A program made the translations under genes and the position numbers. A stretch of DNA of 64,000 nucleotides, taken from assembly GCF_051465645.1 (NCBI RefSeq), contig NZ_CP195790.1, positions 310,001-374,000 of the forward strand. Reading direction: 5' to 3'. The stretch's first letter is position 1; the number at the start of each line of letters is the position of its first letter. The notes below the pieces were generated by a model, which saw only the letters and a program-made list of their open reading frames with translations, had not been told where the DNA came from and did no database searches. Origin of the DNA: Planctomicrobium sp051465645. Its GTDB lineage: Bacteria > Planctomycetota > Planctomycetia > Planctomycetales > Planctomycetaceae. Of the stretch, positions 9,201 through 17,821 are shown piece after piece.

Positions 9201-9789
9201 CTTTGCTGTCCTGTCCTTCTGCCTGTTCTTCTGGTTGAACAGGCATTGCCGATACATCAGGGGATGCTTGTGGAAGGGCAGCTGGTTCTTCTGATTGTGG
9301 CATTGCCCGAGAGTTGGAAACCATCAATGGATTCGATGGCGTCTTCTCGTTCTGTGCGAGTGAGTCGTCAGCAAAAAACTGTGGCAACGCAGCTGGTTCA
9401 GCTTCAGCAGGCTGCTTCATTGCAGCAAGAGTTGGTGTTGGCTCTTCTGGCTGTGGTTCAATCGAATTCCCGGAGAACAGATCTCGCGATGCCGGTTGCG
9501 ATGGTGGTGCCGCGGCGAGTGTTGGTTCTAATTCTTCTGAAGAAGCTCCAGAGGCAGTCGCCTTTGCAGGGACCTTCTGGAAGGCATAATGCGACGATTC
9601 GTTCTTGTCGGATTTCAACTTCACTGTCTGCGGTTTGGTGTCAGCTTCCGGTGAAGTGACCTTCACGAAACTGTCGACATCAAGGTTGGTGGCGGCAGAT
9701 TGAAGCCCCTCGTGCGCTTTCCAGACGACTACGCAGCTACCACTAATGACGGCCAATAAGACGCCGACTTTTAAAAACAGGTTCTGCAT
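6259..9789 (-). CDS. Large DUF11-repeat surface protein with Pro/Ala/Glu-rich linker
   Basis: 1176 aa from the ATG at 9789 (AGGA about 10 nt upstream). A single N-terminal hydrophobic segment (about residues 5-22, LKVGVLLAVISGSCVVVWKA) acts as signal or anchor. Residues ~60-720 are a low-complexity Pro/Ala/Glu/Ser-rich region with recurring short blocks (EPTLA, ALPQ, PLPS, NPTP). The last ~450 residues hold about four Ig-like DUF11 repeats with pattern G-E-x-x-x-Y/F-x-I-x-x-x-N-x-G-x-x-P-A-x-x-V. DUF11 repeats typify planctomycete cell-surface proteins. A structural or adhesive envelope role is an inference. Confidence 0.85.
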   Translation of the reverse strand: MQNLFLKVGVLLAVISGSCVVVWKAHEGLQSAATNLDVDSFVKVTSPEADTKPQTVKLKSDKNESSHYAFQKVPAKATASGASSEELEPTLAAAPPSQPASRDLFSGNSIEPQPEEPTPTLAAMKQPAEAEPAALPQFFADDSLAQNEKTPSNPLMVSNSRAMPQSEEPAALPQASPDVSAMPVQPEEQAEGQDSKASEFANTLSLLNRESSSAEMTKSSTMTETKEIVSESSKEIVSTEATKEDVKAAPASEAPVAAMPAADPFGLPSGMSAPTQAPERELPSLPNPEPLAASDSMPAAVPVAAEMKDQSEEQLPLASLSANETKEPAALPVMPIIAEPLPAKAMDVPADFPKGEMEPVPTLAVKELPQADLPTNNKLPLAFPEKPELLPSNSSAAPVQRETSPAELEPTLALPKPAMPTPEILPVAGVESKQNELSNAGGMTATEEPRPFLATEPASALRRRSAAPLNMPATTESPVSPLTRSEVIPEPKAMELPSFEKQSEVLPTLSNSGLPSSAAPNSVLPEPTPLTPTPLATLPSQPVTPVKASSGTDPFGLQASPIPAEMPPLPPASLASSPEMPAIPSAAPKTEEVLPELPSSNPQPAMTPPAAPASVLPELNKQPSTPALPSALPTPSALPQVPPSMGVKEPESKPLPSLGGLELGLPAATPSPAANPTPLGNPTPAPMSNPAPLNNPAPAALPVQPQAPNSLLGSALPEKNPGMGLQSPELKIEKVAPPEAVIGEPVVYAIVIRNVGGSPARDVIVEDRIPKGTQLEGTIPQAYLNDGKLSWQLDTIAPGEERKIQLKVTPLESGQIGSVATVSFAASVSASINVTAPKLSIEMVSPNEAALGEHLTIQFKLRNIGQGPAKNVYLRTILPAGLKHPGGNDLEYEAGTLNSGAEKIIELNVTPEMAGTFTPVAQISIDNKTHDEARADIHVIKGRLELTRTGPDNRFVGRPAQMVTRITNNSGKKLNNIIIQEKVPVNVELATLPRSGRWDSNTRLITWNLPELLPGESREMNSSFIAHTSGDHNGTLAAQDDSGNRVEIATSLKTRGFAELAVDVSANQRTVIVGERVSFKLTLKNEGSEPARSVKPRFVLPAGFEFANAYGPTEYTVQGRTIEFKALPEIGVSGEQTFEIAAIANAPGSTKLSMELESADYTEPLVRDQPIRVIAN

Positions 9790-10294
9790 CCGGGAAGTCC
9801 TTTCCCCACAACCAGACAAGGAATCGTCCGGCTGAGAGTCATTGACAAAATCGATATCGCCGACAGTCAGCTCTCATGTCTGCGAGTTCAGGGGTCGCTA
9901 AAACTGTTTGCCTGACAGGCACCCAGAGGACGATCCCGAGAATAGTCGCAACACATTTTTACATTTCACGCCGCGCATGCGGAAAAAGCGTGATTCCACA
10001 AGAGGTTAATAACAAAAAAAATAAAATCACGTAAAGTCGAATCCCTGTTCGGCAATTTTTGCTGGAAATCTTTCGAGTTCGAATAGTGATCGAGTTTGAA
10101 TGCGGGGAATAACTAGAATAGAGTGGCACAGTGGACTGTAACGGTCACAGAAAGGGATCCATGCGGTACGGTTGTTAGGTGGCCGTCTCTTGGATTCGAA
10201 CCTGTCTGAGGCTCGTGTAAATGCCGATAAAGTGGATAGCGATCACGCTTTCTGGCTGTCCGCAGTTAAGGCGCAAATCGATCACGGAGTGACA
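9790..10294. other. Divergent intergenic region, no gene
   Basis: About 500 bp between the minus-strand DUF11 gene and a plus-strand exported protein gene. It contains an A-rich tract (10011-10026). An open frame upstream of 10295 has no credible start. Promoters for both genes are expected but not assignable with confidence. Confidence 0.45.
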
Positions 10295-12490
10295 ATGCGA
10301 TACGGGAATGCTCGTCAGTATAACTGGACTTGGACGATAGTCTGCAGCTGTCTGTCCATGTGGGCAGCAACGAAAACCTGGGGGGATGACGCCGCGAAAC
10401 CGCCTGTCGGTTTGAACGGTCTGCTGGCAACAGCTGCCCCTGCGGGTCTGACAGAAGACGATTTCAAGGATATGGCCGACTCAATCGACCAGTCCTGGAA
10501 GAGTTGGACAATTGAAACTGGGGATCTGGTAAAGAGTTGGTACGAAGGGGATCACACGACACTTGAAGCTCAACAGGCGGAATTGAACCGTCTGAAAGCC
10601 AAAGTCGGAACCCTGAAGAAAGCACTGTCAGACAATCGCTATCGTGCGATTTTCCCACAGCTTTCCAGACTGTATAGCCGCCTTGAGCCAGAAGTTCACA
10701 TTGCTGAAGCTGTGTTGAACTCTCTCACTCATAGCGAAGTGGATGCTCAGAAAGCCCGCCTGACTCCAGCGTTGGCTCAAGTGCGAACCGCAACAGCCAA
10801 TCTGCAGAACGACCTTCGCGGTTTCCGTAATGCAAAAGACTGGCAGGAATGGGCGAACGTTGCCGGGCTCTCGAAGTTGACCCCGGAATCTACCGATGTC
10901 TTCGCGGTTGTTACTGCCGTAAAGACAAAGATGGACAACACATCGAGCTACGCTCCTGCTGTTCAGGAGTTTCTGAAACGCGATTCATTCACCCAACTCG
11001 AGGCTGCTCTTGACGGTGCATTGAAGGCATCAAGCGATCCAGTTGCATTTGATTCTGCAGCCCTGCGTGAATCTTATGCAAAGTTGCTCGGTGTTCTCGC
11101 TGAGTACCGCACCCAGCCAACTCTCGCTCTTGAAGGCGAGATTCGTAAGCTGCTGGAAGAGATTCGTTCGAAGTCACCAGATGGTGGCGATCGATTCGCC
11201 AATGTTCTGAGCCGTCACTACACGAACTACAATCTTCGCCTTGTTGTCACTGAAGGAATGATCAACCGTCTGTTCCAGGAAACACGACTGGAAAACGGCC
11301 TGATCAACGAACGGACTTCAGAAGCCAACATTCGTGGATATCAGTGCACCCGAGTCACATCACGACTTGACCTTGTTCCAAACTCGCTGACAGCTTCGTT
11401 CCGTTTGACTTTGTCCGGTATTGTGACCTCACGGGCAAACGGCTACACCAGCCAGGCGACAATCGGGACTGTTGGGAGCCATTCGTTCTCGGCATCCAAG
11501 TTCGTGAATTTTGATGGTGTTAAATTCACTTCAACTGCAGCGACGGTCAGTGCTTCGTCAAACAATCAAGCGGTTTCAGCACGGACACGATATAGCGGGA
11601 TGCCGCTCTTCGGTCGCATTGCTGACAACGTTGCGATGCGTGAAGCGAGTGAGCGAGTTCCTCAGTCGAACGCAACGTCTGCACAGCGGATTCGTCAGCA
11701 AGTCGGTGCCGAGTTGGAAAGTGAATCCAACAAGCAACTTGCAAAAGCAACAAGCGATCTCGAAGCGAAGACCTACGCTCGTCTGCGAAAGTTCGATCTC
11801 TATCCGGACGTTCTGTCACTCAGCACCACTGACAATGAGTTGATGGTGTACGGCCGAGTGATGGGGTCGAAGGAAATCGCTGGTTCAGCTCCGTTCCCAA
11901 TCACGAATGTGCCAGCAAACGGAATGGTTGCTCAGATTCACGAAAGTCTCCTGAGCCACTCCTTCGATCGCCTGGGGCTGAATGGAAAAGAACTGACTGA
12001 AGACCAGGCTCGTGAAGAGTTGAGCAAGAGTCTGACAGACCTGTTCGGTCGCTCAGTTACTCTGAAAAAGCCAGAAGCTGCTGAAACAGATGCTGAGTTG
12101 CAGGCCAACGTCCTCGTCTTTGATAAGGAAGACGCTGTTCGCTTTCAGATCGAAAACGATGTTGTGACAATTCAGATTCGTGCTGGTCTGAAGCGTGAAA
12201 ACGGGGAAGAGATTCCAACACAGATCATCACTGTGCCGTTTACTCCAAGTCTGGCCAATGGCAAAGTTGTCCTGACTCGCGGAAACGTCGGTGTGAGACC
12301 AGTGACCCGTCCGCCAAATGTGGCTGCTCAGGTTGCTCGTGCTCAGATCATGCGTCGTAAGATTCAGTCTGCTCTGCCAGAATTGACCTTCGATAACACT
12401 TTCGAAGTGAAGCGAGAAGGCAAAATCGTTCGCTTGCAGCTCGTTGACCTGTCTGCTCAAGGCGGATGGTTGCAGCTTGCTCTCAAGTAG
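10295..12490 (+). CDS. Uncharacterised exported protein (731 aa)
   Basis: The ATG at 10295 has GGAG 7 nt upstream and gives a signal-peptide-like N-terminus (TWTIVCSCLSMWAATKTWG), then a largely hydrophilic protein. Residues ~90-330 are helix-rich with heptad-like Leu/Ala/Lys spacing (possible coiled coil). The C-terminal half alternates beta-rich segments. No known domain is recognised. It sits between the DUF11 gene and a membrane protein gene and is followed by a terminator, so it looks monocistronic. An upstream frame back to 10172 is considered untranslated. Confidence 0.8.
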   Translation: MRYGNARQYNWTWTIVCSCLSMWAATKTWGDDAAKPPVGLNGLLATAAPAGLTEDDFKDMADSIDQSWKSWTIETGDLVKSWYEGDHTTLEAQQAELNRLKAKVGTLKKALSDNRYRAIFPQLSRLYSRLEPEVHIAEAVLNSLTHSEVDAQKARLTPALAQVRTATANLQNDLRGFRNAKDWQEWANVAGLSKLTPESTDVFAVVTAVKTKMDNTSSYAPAVQEFLKRDSFTQLEAALDGALKASSDPVAFDSAALRESYAKLLGVLAEYRTQPTLALEGEIRKLLEEIRSKSPDGGDRFANVLSRHYTNYNLRLVVTEGMINRLFQETRLENGLINERTSEANIRGYQCTRVTSRLDLVPNSLTASFRLTLSGIVTSRANGYTSQATIGTVGSHSFSASKFVNFDGVKFTSTAATVSASSNNQAVSARTRYSGMPLFGRIADNVAMREASERVPQSNATSAQRIRQQVGAELESESNKQLAKATSDLEAKTYARLRKFDLYPDVLSLSTTDNELMVYGRVMGSKEIAGSAPFPITNVPANGMVAQIHESLLSHSFDRLGLNGKELTEDQAREELSKSLTDLFGRSVTLKKPEAAETDAELQANVLVFDKEDAVRFQIENDVVTIQIRAGLKRENGEEIPTQIITVPFTPSLANGKVVLTRGNVGVRPVTRPPNVAAQVARAQIMRRKIQSALPELTFDNTFEVKREGKIVRLQLVDLSAQGGWLQLALK

Positions 12491-12527
12491 AGTGAACTTG
12501 CCCAAAGTTGTGAACTGCTGAATTCTG

Positions 12528-12564
12528 CACCTGTTCTACTGAAAAGTGGGACAGGTGTTTTTTT
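12528..12564 (+). terminator. Rho-independent terminator
   Basis: CACCTGT / ACAGGTG stem followed by seven T, 38 nt after the exported-protein gene. Confidence 0.85.
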
Positions 12565-12711
12565 GTGTCTTCACTGGATGGCTCTGCGCGTTTTTCAGTC
12601 GTCAATTGAACTGATCGTGCGGAGTCATGGTGGAGGAACGGGCGCAGTTTGAGTTAGGATGCTGGAAGTTGCTGTGATCTTTTTCGCATTGATCTTTAAC
12701 GTTGCAATGGA

Positions 12712-13683
12712 ATGAATTCGCCCAAAGATTTGACTCCCAGTGAAAAAATGAGGGCGGCGATCCCTGTGGAAAATCGTTCCAGACGCTGGCACCCTGTCGT
12801 CATTTTTCTGATGGGGTTACTGCCGTTGATCCTTGTCGCAAGCGGTTGCCTGTGTGGGATCGGCGTCTGGTGGTTTCGTCCGATTACGAGCCAGAACGCC
12901 GAACGGGTACACCAGTTGGTGGACCAGATGGTTTCGATTTCCATTCCGGAAACCTTTGTTCCTCGCGGTACAATCGAGTGGAACATTGCCTTTGTAATGC
13001 GTTTACGGGGAGTCTACTACGAGCGTCTTGTTGGTGATGGGGTGCTCTCGCTGGTCGAGGTCAATTCGCGGCTTCCGAACGATGACAGTGTCCGACAACA
13101 TATTCGTGAGACGCTGCTGGAAGAGGGATCCAGTGGGACAATGCTTGTGATCGACAAGCAGAAAACGCGCAAGCAGGTCTTTGAACTTGCTGGCGAGTCG
13201 GTGACGTTCACGTTTGATATCGCTCGCGACGTCCGCACGAACGAACTGTTTCACCTGGTCGAAGGAGTCTTTCAAGGGAACTCTGGTCAGGTGTTGCTCT
13301 CGTTGAGAGTTGATTCGACACGGTGGATGGACGAGCCTGCCTCCCTCGACGTGCAGACCGATATTGAAAGCGCGAACCGTTTGCCACGATGGGTGGAGAA
13401 ATTGATTCTTTCGATCGGTCAACCTCCTGTCGTTGAGGGAAACGGCACTGAGGCAGAACCAACGGGCGCGGGTTTACCGATGCCACCTGAGGGAACAAAT
13501 GCAGATGAACAAGCGATGCCAGTGACAGCGCCAACTGGACAGAACTCGGCACCGATGCCTGTTCCGGCTTCGTCTCCATCGGCCCCTGCTTCGCCCGCTC
13601 CAGTATCGCCAACTGCAGTATCACCAGCTCCGTTGCCTGCGGTGGATGCTGCTCCAGTCTCCCCTGCTCCTTCTGGTACGTGA
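12712..13683 (+). CDS. Uncharacterised single-pass membrane protein with Pro-rich tail
   Basis: 323 aa. A short basic N-terminus precedes one transmembrane helix (residues ~28-53, HPVVIFLMGLLPLILVASGC...). A ~170-aa soluble domain and then a Pro/Ala/Ser-rich tail follow (residues ~240-323, repeats such as PASPAPVSP). No family recognised. It overlaps slightly with an open frame leading into the YjbQ gene, so the two may be co-transcribed. Its topology resembles anchored envelope proteins with a disordered tail; function unknown. Confidence 0.75.
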   Translation: MNSPKDLTPSEKMRAAIPVENRSRRWHPVVIFLMGLLPLILVASGCLCGIGVWWFRPITSQNAERVHQLVDQMVSISIPETFVPRGTIEWNIAFVMRLRGVYYERLVGDGVLSLVEVNSRLPNDDSVRQHIRETLLEEGSSGTMLVIDKQKTRKQVFELAGESVTFTFDIARDVRTNELFHLVEGVFQGNSGQVLLSLRVDSTRWMDEPASLDVQTDIESANRLPRWVEKLILSIGQPPVVEGNGTEAEPTGAGLPMPPEGTNADEQAMPVTAPTGQNSAPMPVPASSPSAPASPAPVSPTAVSPAPLPAVDAAPVSPAPSGT

Positions 13684-13742
13684 TTGCGGATCAGGCTGAC
13701 CGTGCGAATCAGTTACCGAGACATCATTTCAGAGAACTCGTA

Positions 13743-14165
13743 ATGAAGTCATTGACCAAAGAACTCTGGATGAATGTCCCGCAGCGTCGGGCGATTGTTT
13801 CAATTCACAACGAAGTTGAACGTCTGGTGACTGAAAGCGGTGTGCAGGACGGTCTCGTCCTTGTGAATGCCATGCACATCACGGCGAGTGTCTTTATCAA
13901 TGACAATGAGTCTGGTCTGCATCACGACTATGACTTGTGGCTCGAACAGTTGGCTCCGTTTGATCCTTCCAGCAGCCGGTATCATCACAACCGCACAGGC
14001 GAGGATAACGCCGACGCTCATCTGAAACGTCAGATCATGGGGCGTGAAGTGGTTGTCGCAATCACGAATGGTCAGCTGCACCTTGGCCCGTGGGAGCATC
14101 TGTTTTATTACGAATTCGATGGAAAGCGTCGAAAACGAGTGCTGGTGAAGATTATCGGAGAGTGA
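13743..14165 (+). CDS. YjbQ/UPF0047 family protein
   Basis: 140 aa, matching the compact UPF0047 (YjbQ) family. Conserved blocks are visible: HITASVFINDNESGLHHD, HNRTGEDNADAHLKRQIMGREV and NGQLHLGPWEHLFYYEFDG. Family members show weak thiamine-phosphate synthase activity in vitro, but the physiological role is unsettled. The ATG at 13743 gives the usual N-terminus (MKSLTKELWMNVPQRR). A bona fide ThiE lies ~3.7 kb downstream, so this one need not supply thiamine. Confidence 0.9.
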   Translation: MKSLTKELWMNVPQRRAIVSIHNEVERLVTESGVQDGLVLVNAMHITASVFINDNESGLHHDYDLWLEQLAPFDPSSSRYHHNRTGEDNADAHLKRQIMGREVVVAITNGQLHLGPWEHLFYYEFDGKRRKRVLVKIIGE

Positions 14166-14624
14166 GAATTCATCGCGGAAATTCCGCGTGACGGATTCAG
14201 ATGAAGCCTCGCGCTGCGTGCGAGTCGATTCCCTGCCCGTCATCGGCTTTGCGGATCAAGAGGCTCTTTGAAGAGTGCTCTGTCCATCTGCTGACGAAGG
14301 GGCCTCTGCGTCGATCAGGCAGTATCTCGTTTCGTGAACGCGCCATGGGCGCTGAGAAACTTGAGTTGGATTGCTCGTGCGATTTGCTCTTCTTTTCTTG
14401 GATCGGTAGACTTTGATTCTTGTCGCCCCGGCAATCGTCAGCGACCGAATATGAGCAAGTTGATTCCTCACGCAGCAAACATGTTCCACACATGAAACGC
14501 AGGATTCGTTTTTCGCGTGTAACATACCGCCTGGATTGCTGCTGCATCGTCGAACTGATCTGCTCCAGGGCCTGATTGCCTCAAGGCTTATTACATTTTA
14601 TGTGACGAGGAAACTGGTGCATCA
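14166..14624. other. Intergenic, no gene
   Basis: About 460 bp without a supported ORF. A small perfect hairpin CGCGGAA-A-TTCCGCG is at 14174-14188, just after the YjbQ stop, but without a T-run. Confidence 0.45.
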
Positions 14625-15821
14625 ATGGAATGTAAGTCGGCCCGCTTCGGTTCCTGCTCAGAAAGTCATTCGACGGCTATTTTGCCCCGATTTCAACTAA
14701 CTTCCTTTGCCATCGTTGCGACTGCAGTGCTGGGAATCTTCAGTGCGGTGTCTGTTGTCTCCGCTGAAGATGGCTCTGAGAAAACGCTGCCTGTTCGTGT
14801 TCTGCCACAACAGAATCTGATGCTGTTTCATAATTCCGGTGGCGATGTTGCCCCTGTGAAAACGAAGCATGACTGGGATCAACGTCGGCAGGAGATTCTG
14901 GCCAACGTGCAAGCGATCATGGGCCCGCTGCCGGGTGATGAGAAACGTTGTCCACTTGATTTGCAGGTCATCGAAGAAGTCGACGCAGGAAAGTTTGTGC
15001 GTCGTAAGATTACCTATCAGTCTGAACCGGGAGGACGTGTCCCTGGATATCTTCTGATTCCAAAATCCGTGATTGCGAATCCTTCAGAGAAGGTTCCGGC
15101 TGTTCTTTGTCTTCACCCAACGCACAATCAGGGCCCGAATGAAATGGTCGGGATGGGGGCGAAGCGAAATCGCCAATATGGTGAGGAGCTTGCAGAACGC
15201 GGGTATGTCGTGCTCGCACCGAACTATCCTCACTTGGGGATTTATGCACCAGACCTGAAGACGCTTGGCTGGAAAAGTGGCTCGATGAAAGCGATCTGGG
15301 ATAACAAACGAGGGCTCGATCTCCTCGATTCACTCCCGTATGTGCAGTCAGGAAGCTACGCCGCCATCGGACATTCGCTCGGAGGACACAACTCTGTTTA
15401 TACAGCAATTTTTGATGACCGTATTAAAGCGGTGATCTCCTGCTGCGGACTCGATTCTTACGTCCACTATATGAGCGGTAATCCTGCCGTCTGGGAACCG
15501 GGCAAAGGCTGGACTCAGGAGCGTTACATTCCTCGCCTTGCTCAATACAAAGGGCGTTTGAATGAGATCCCGTATGACTTCCACGAACTGGTTGGTGCGC
15601 TGGCTCCACGACATGTGTTGATTGTGGCACCGCTCAAGGACGCCAACTTCAAACATGACAGTGTTGACGAAGTGGTAGCTGCTGCGCTTCCTGTGTTTCA
15701 ACTGTATGGGGTTCCCCAAAATCTGGAGGTCACTCATCCAGACGTGGAACATGACTTCCCGGTTGAGATGCGTGAGAAGTCTTATGAGTTGATCGATGCT
15801 GTGTTGAAGAAGACCAAATAG
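14625..15821 (+). CDS. Exported alpha/beta hydrolase (acetyl-xylan-esterase/dienelactone-hydrolase-like)
   Basis: 398 aa with an N-terminal hydrophobic segment (residues ~24-46, ending SVVSAED) consistent with a signal peptide. The alpha/beta-hydrolase core includes the nucleophile elbow GHSLGG with Ser251, the oxyanion region VLCLHPTHNQG (~residues 163-173), and the likely catalytic His near HPDVEHDFP close to the C-terminus. An EELAERGYVVLAPNYPHLG block precedes the elbow, as in carbohydrate esterase-like families. The substrate is probably an ester, perhaps on polysaccharide; this is inference. Confidence 0.85.
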   Translation: MECKSARFGSCSESHSTAILPRFQLTSFAIVATAVLGIFSAVSVVSAEDGSEKTLPVRVLPQQNLMLFHNSGGDVAPVKTKHDWDQRRQEILANVQAIMGPLPGDEKRCPLDLQVIEEVDAGKFVRRKITYQSEPGGRVPGYLLIPKSVIANPSEKVPAVLCLHPTHNQGPNEMVGMGAKRNRQYGEELAERGYVVLAPNYPHLGIYAPDLKTLGWKSGSMKAIWDNKRGLDLLDSLPYVQSGSYAAIGHSLGGHNSVYTAIFDDRIKAVISCCGLDSYVHYMSGNPAVWEPGKGWTQERYIPRLAQYKGRLNEIPYDFHELVGALAPRHVLIVAPLKDANFKHDSVDEVVAAALPVFQLYGVPQNLEVTHPDVEHDFPVEMREKSYELIDAVLKKTK

Positions 15822-16014
15822 TGCCGTGTCACGATTGAGTTTGATGGGGGCGTCAATGGACTTCCCCCCAATATCGAGATGAAAACGCTGTTGTTGCTTG
15901 TTGCTGGATTCGATGTGGAAAGACGCAGAACCGGAGTGAGTCGAATTTCTTCGGTCTGTGTTTCGTGAAACCGTTTTTCGCTGTCTGCCAGTTACTCCTT
16001 CAAGGAATCGCCTC

Positions 16015-17571
16015 ATGTCAAACCCACCGGACAATTCCCTCCCCCGTCGTGATTTTCTGAAAACAGCGGTCGCGGCCGGAGCCCTGCATACGGCGATCGG
16101 TGCAGCAGTTGAATCCAAGGCACAAGCTGCTGGCGGAAATACAACAGAAGCAAAATCGAATCGCATCATCGAGGAGAATAAGAAGGAAGGTGCTGTCGAT
16201 TGGCAGCTGACTCGCGTGCGTGTCGACAGCGCTGGATTCCGTTCTCCCTGGATTGAGGGATTCTGCTCGAAGCAAAGCTACGAAGCTGGTGACGAAGTTG
16301 AGATTTTTGTCTCAACGAAACCTGCTCGGAAGTTTGACCTTGAGATCTTTCGAATGGGCTATTACGGCGGTCGCGGCGCCCGTCTGGTGAAGACAATCAA
16401 TCAGATTCAGGGGAAGGAACAGACGACTCCTGAACCCGGCGAGAAGCTGATTCATGAATGCCGTTGGGATTCGACTGTCAAATTCAAAATTCCTGAAGAC
16501 TGGGTCAGTGGAGTTTACCTCGGACGAATGACGACGATTCCAGAAGGGGTCGAATCCTACTGGCAGAGCTATATCGTTTTTGTTGTTCGTGAAAACCGCT
16601 CTGCCGAAGTCCTGTTCCAGTGTTCCGACAACACCTGGCAGGCCTACAACGTCTGGCCGAATAAGTATTCGCTGTATACCCATCCGAAAGGGGTCCAGGG
16701 GCCATGGGCCGATGTCAGCTTTGATCGTCCCTACGGTCGGGAAGCACAGCATCAGGGGGTGGTGAATGACCCGTTGACGGTTGGCTCTGGTGAATTCCTT
16801 CCATTTGAATTCCCGTTGTCCTTCTGGCTGGAGCAGCAAGGTTACGACGTGACCTATTGTTGCAACTGTGACATGATCACTCCTGAACTGGGGCTAAAGA
16901 GCAAAGCGTTCATCAGCGTTGGACACGATGAGTACTGGGACATTCGCCAGTATGACAGTGTGACCAAAATGCGAGACGAAGGGGTCAACCTGCTGTTCCT
17001 TTCCGGGAACTCAGTCTGCTGGGTGACACCGTTTCGGGCAGGGGCGAACGGGGTTGAGAACCGGATTATCTTCCGGGGAGGTCCTTACGGAGGGGATCGT
17101 GAACACGCTCAGCAACGTGCCAAAATGTTTGGCCCTTATCCTCACCATGGACCAGATGAAGGTCTGTTGATGGGGGCGTGCAATGTTCGACCAGTGAACG
17201 GTGGCGGCGACTGGATCGTCAGCAAACCGGAACACTGGATCTTCGAGGGAACCGGTGTCAAAGCTGGCGACAAAATTCCAGGTTTGATTGGTTGGGAATA
17301 TCATGGAGACCCATCGGACTTGCCGGGGCTCGAAGTTGTCGCCACCGGGACGGCATGGAACGGAGGAGTCAATCCACGCGAATGGACAGCCACGATCTAT
17401 GACGGTCCGAAAGGGAACTACGTGTTTAACGCGGCGACGATCTTCTGGGCACAGGGCATGAGTCATCCGCCGGGGCACGTTCTGCCGTGGTCGCACTGGA
17501 GCCGCCCGCATGGTCCAGATCCTCGTGTTCAGCAGATTACAAAGAACCTGCTCGATCGAGCTGTTCGTTAG
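16015..17571 (+). CDS. Tat-exported N,N-dimethylformamidase beta-subunit-like protein
   Basis: 518 aa starting at the ATG at 16015 with AAGGAA 8 nt upstream. The twin-arginine leader contains LPRRDFLKTAVAAGAL. The mature part matches the DMFase large-subunit C-terminal-type family: FRMGYYGGRGARLV, ISVGHDEYWD, RNCGGPYGGDRE-like and WIFEGTGVKAGDKIPGLIGWEYHG blocks. Known DMFases are cytoplasmic amidohydrolases with an Fe centre. The family is broad and this Tat-exported homologue may act on other substrates. It lies alone, followed by a terminator. Confidence 0.78.
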   Translation: MSNPPDNSLPRRDFLKTAVAAGALHTAIGAAVESKAQAAGGNTTEAKSNRIIEENKKEGAVDWQLTRVRVDSAGFRSPWIEGFCSKQSYEAGDEVEIFVSTKPARKFDLEIFRMGYYGGRGARLVKTINQIQGKEQTTPEPGEKLIHECRWDSTVKFKIPEDWVSGVYLGRMTTIPEGVESYWQSYIVFVVRENRSAEVLFQCSDNTWQAYNVWPNKYSLYTHPKGVQGPWADVSFDRPYGREAQHQGVVNDPLTVGSGEFLPFEFPLSFWLEQQGYDVTYCCNCDMITPELGLKSKAFISVGHDEYWDIRQYDSVTKMRDEGVNLLFLSGNSVCWVTPFRAGANGVENRIIFRGGPYGGDREHAQQRAKMFGPYPHHGPDEGLLMGACNVRPVNGGGDWIVSKPEHWIFEGTGVKAGDKIPGLIGWEYHGDPSDLPGLEVVATGTAWNGGVNPREWTATIYDGPKGNYVFNAATIFWAQGMSHPPGHVLPWSHWSRPHGPDPRVQQITKNLLDRAVR

Positions 17572-17640
17572 ACCGTGCGGATTTCTGACTTCGGGATCGT
17601 GTGAAGTGCGATCCCGGGAAGAAAGTTCGTTTCGAAATTG

Positions 17641-17700
17641 AAGATCGTGAAGAGGCTGTCGCAGTTGCGTGCTGCCTGCCCTTCACGGTCTTTGTTTTTT
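17641..17700 (+). terminator. Rho-independent terminator
   Basis: GATCGTGAAG pairs with CTTCACGGTC (one G-T) across a ~30-nt loop, then TTTGTTTTTT. It lies 70 nt after the DMFase-like gene. Confidence 0.75.
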
Positions 17701-17821
17701 ATAATCGTTGCGTTACGTCCTGTTTCCATTTTGAGACATGACACCTTTTTACGCTTCGATTGGTCCGACCGATCGGGTTAGTTTTCATTTTGGAGCCAAG
17801 GGCCTTTGCCCTGCGGATTGA

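Noticed and set aside
7608..9659. Several plus-strand ORFs over 80 aa
   Set aside because: They are antisense to the Pro/Ala/Glu-rich linker of the DUF11 protein, where codon bias creates long mirror frames.
15348..16169. 273-aa minus-strand ORF
   Set aside because: It is antisense to the hydrolase gene end and to the Tat leader of the DMFase-like gene, and shows no domain or start context.
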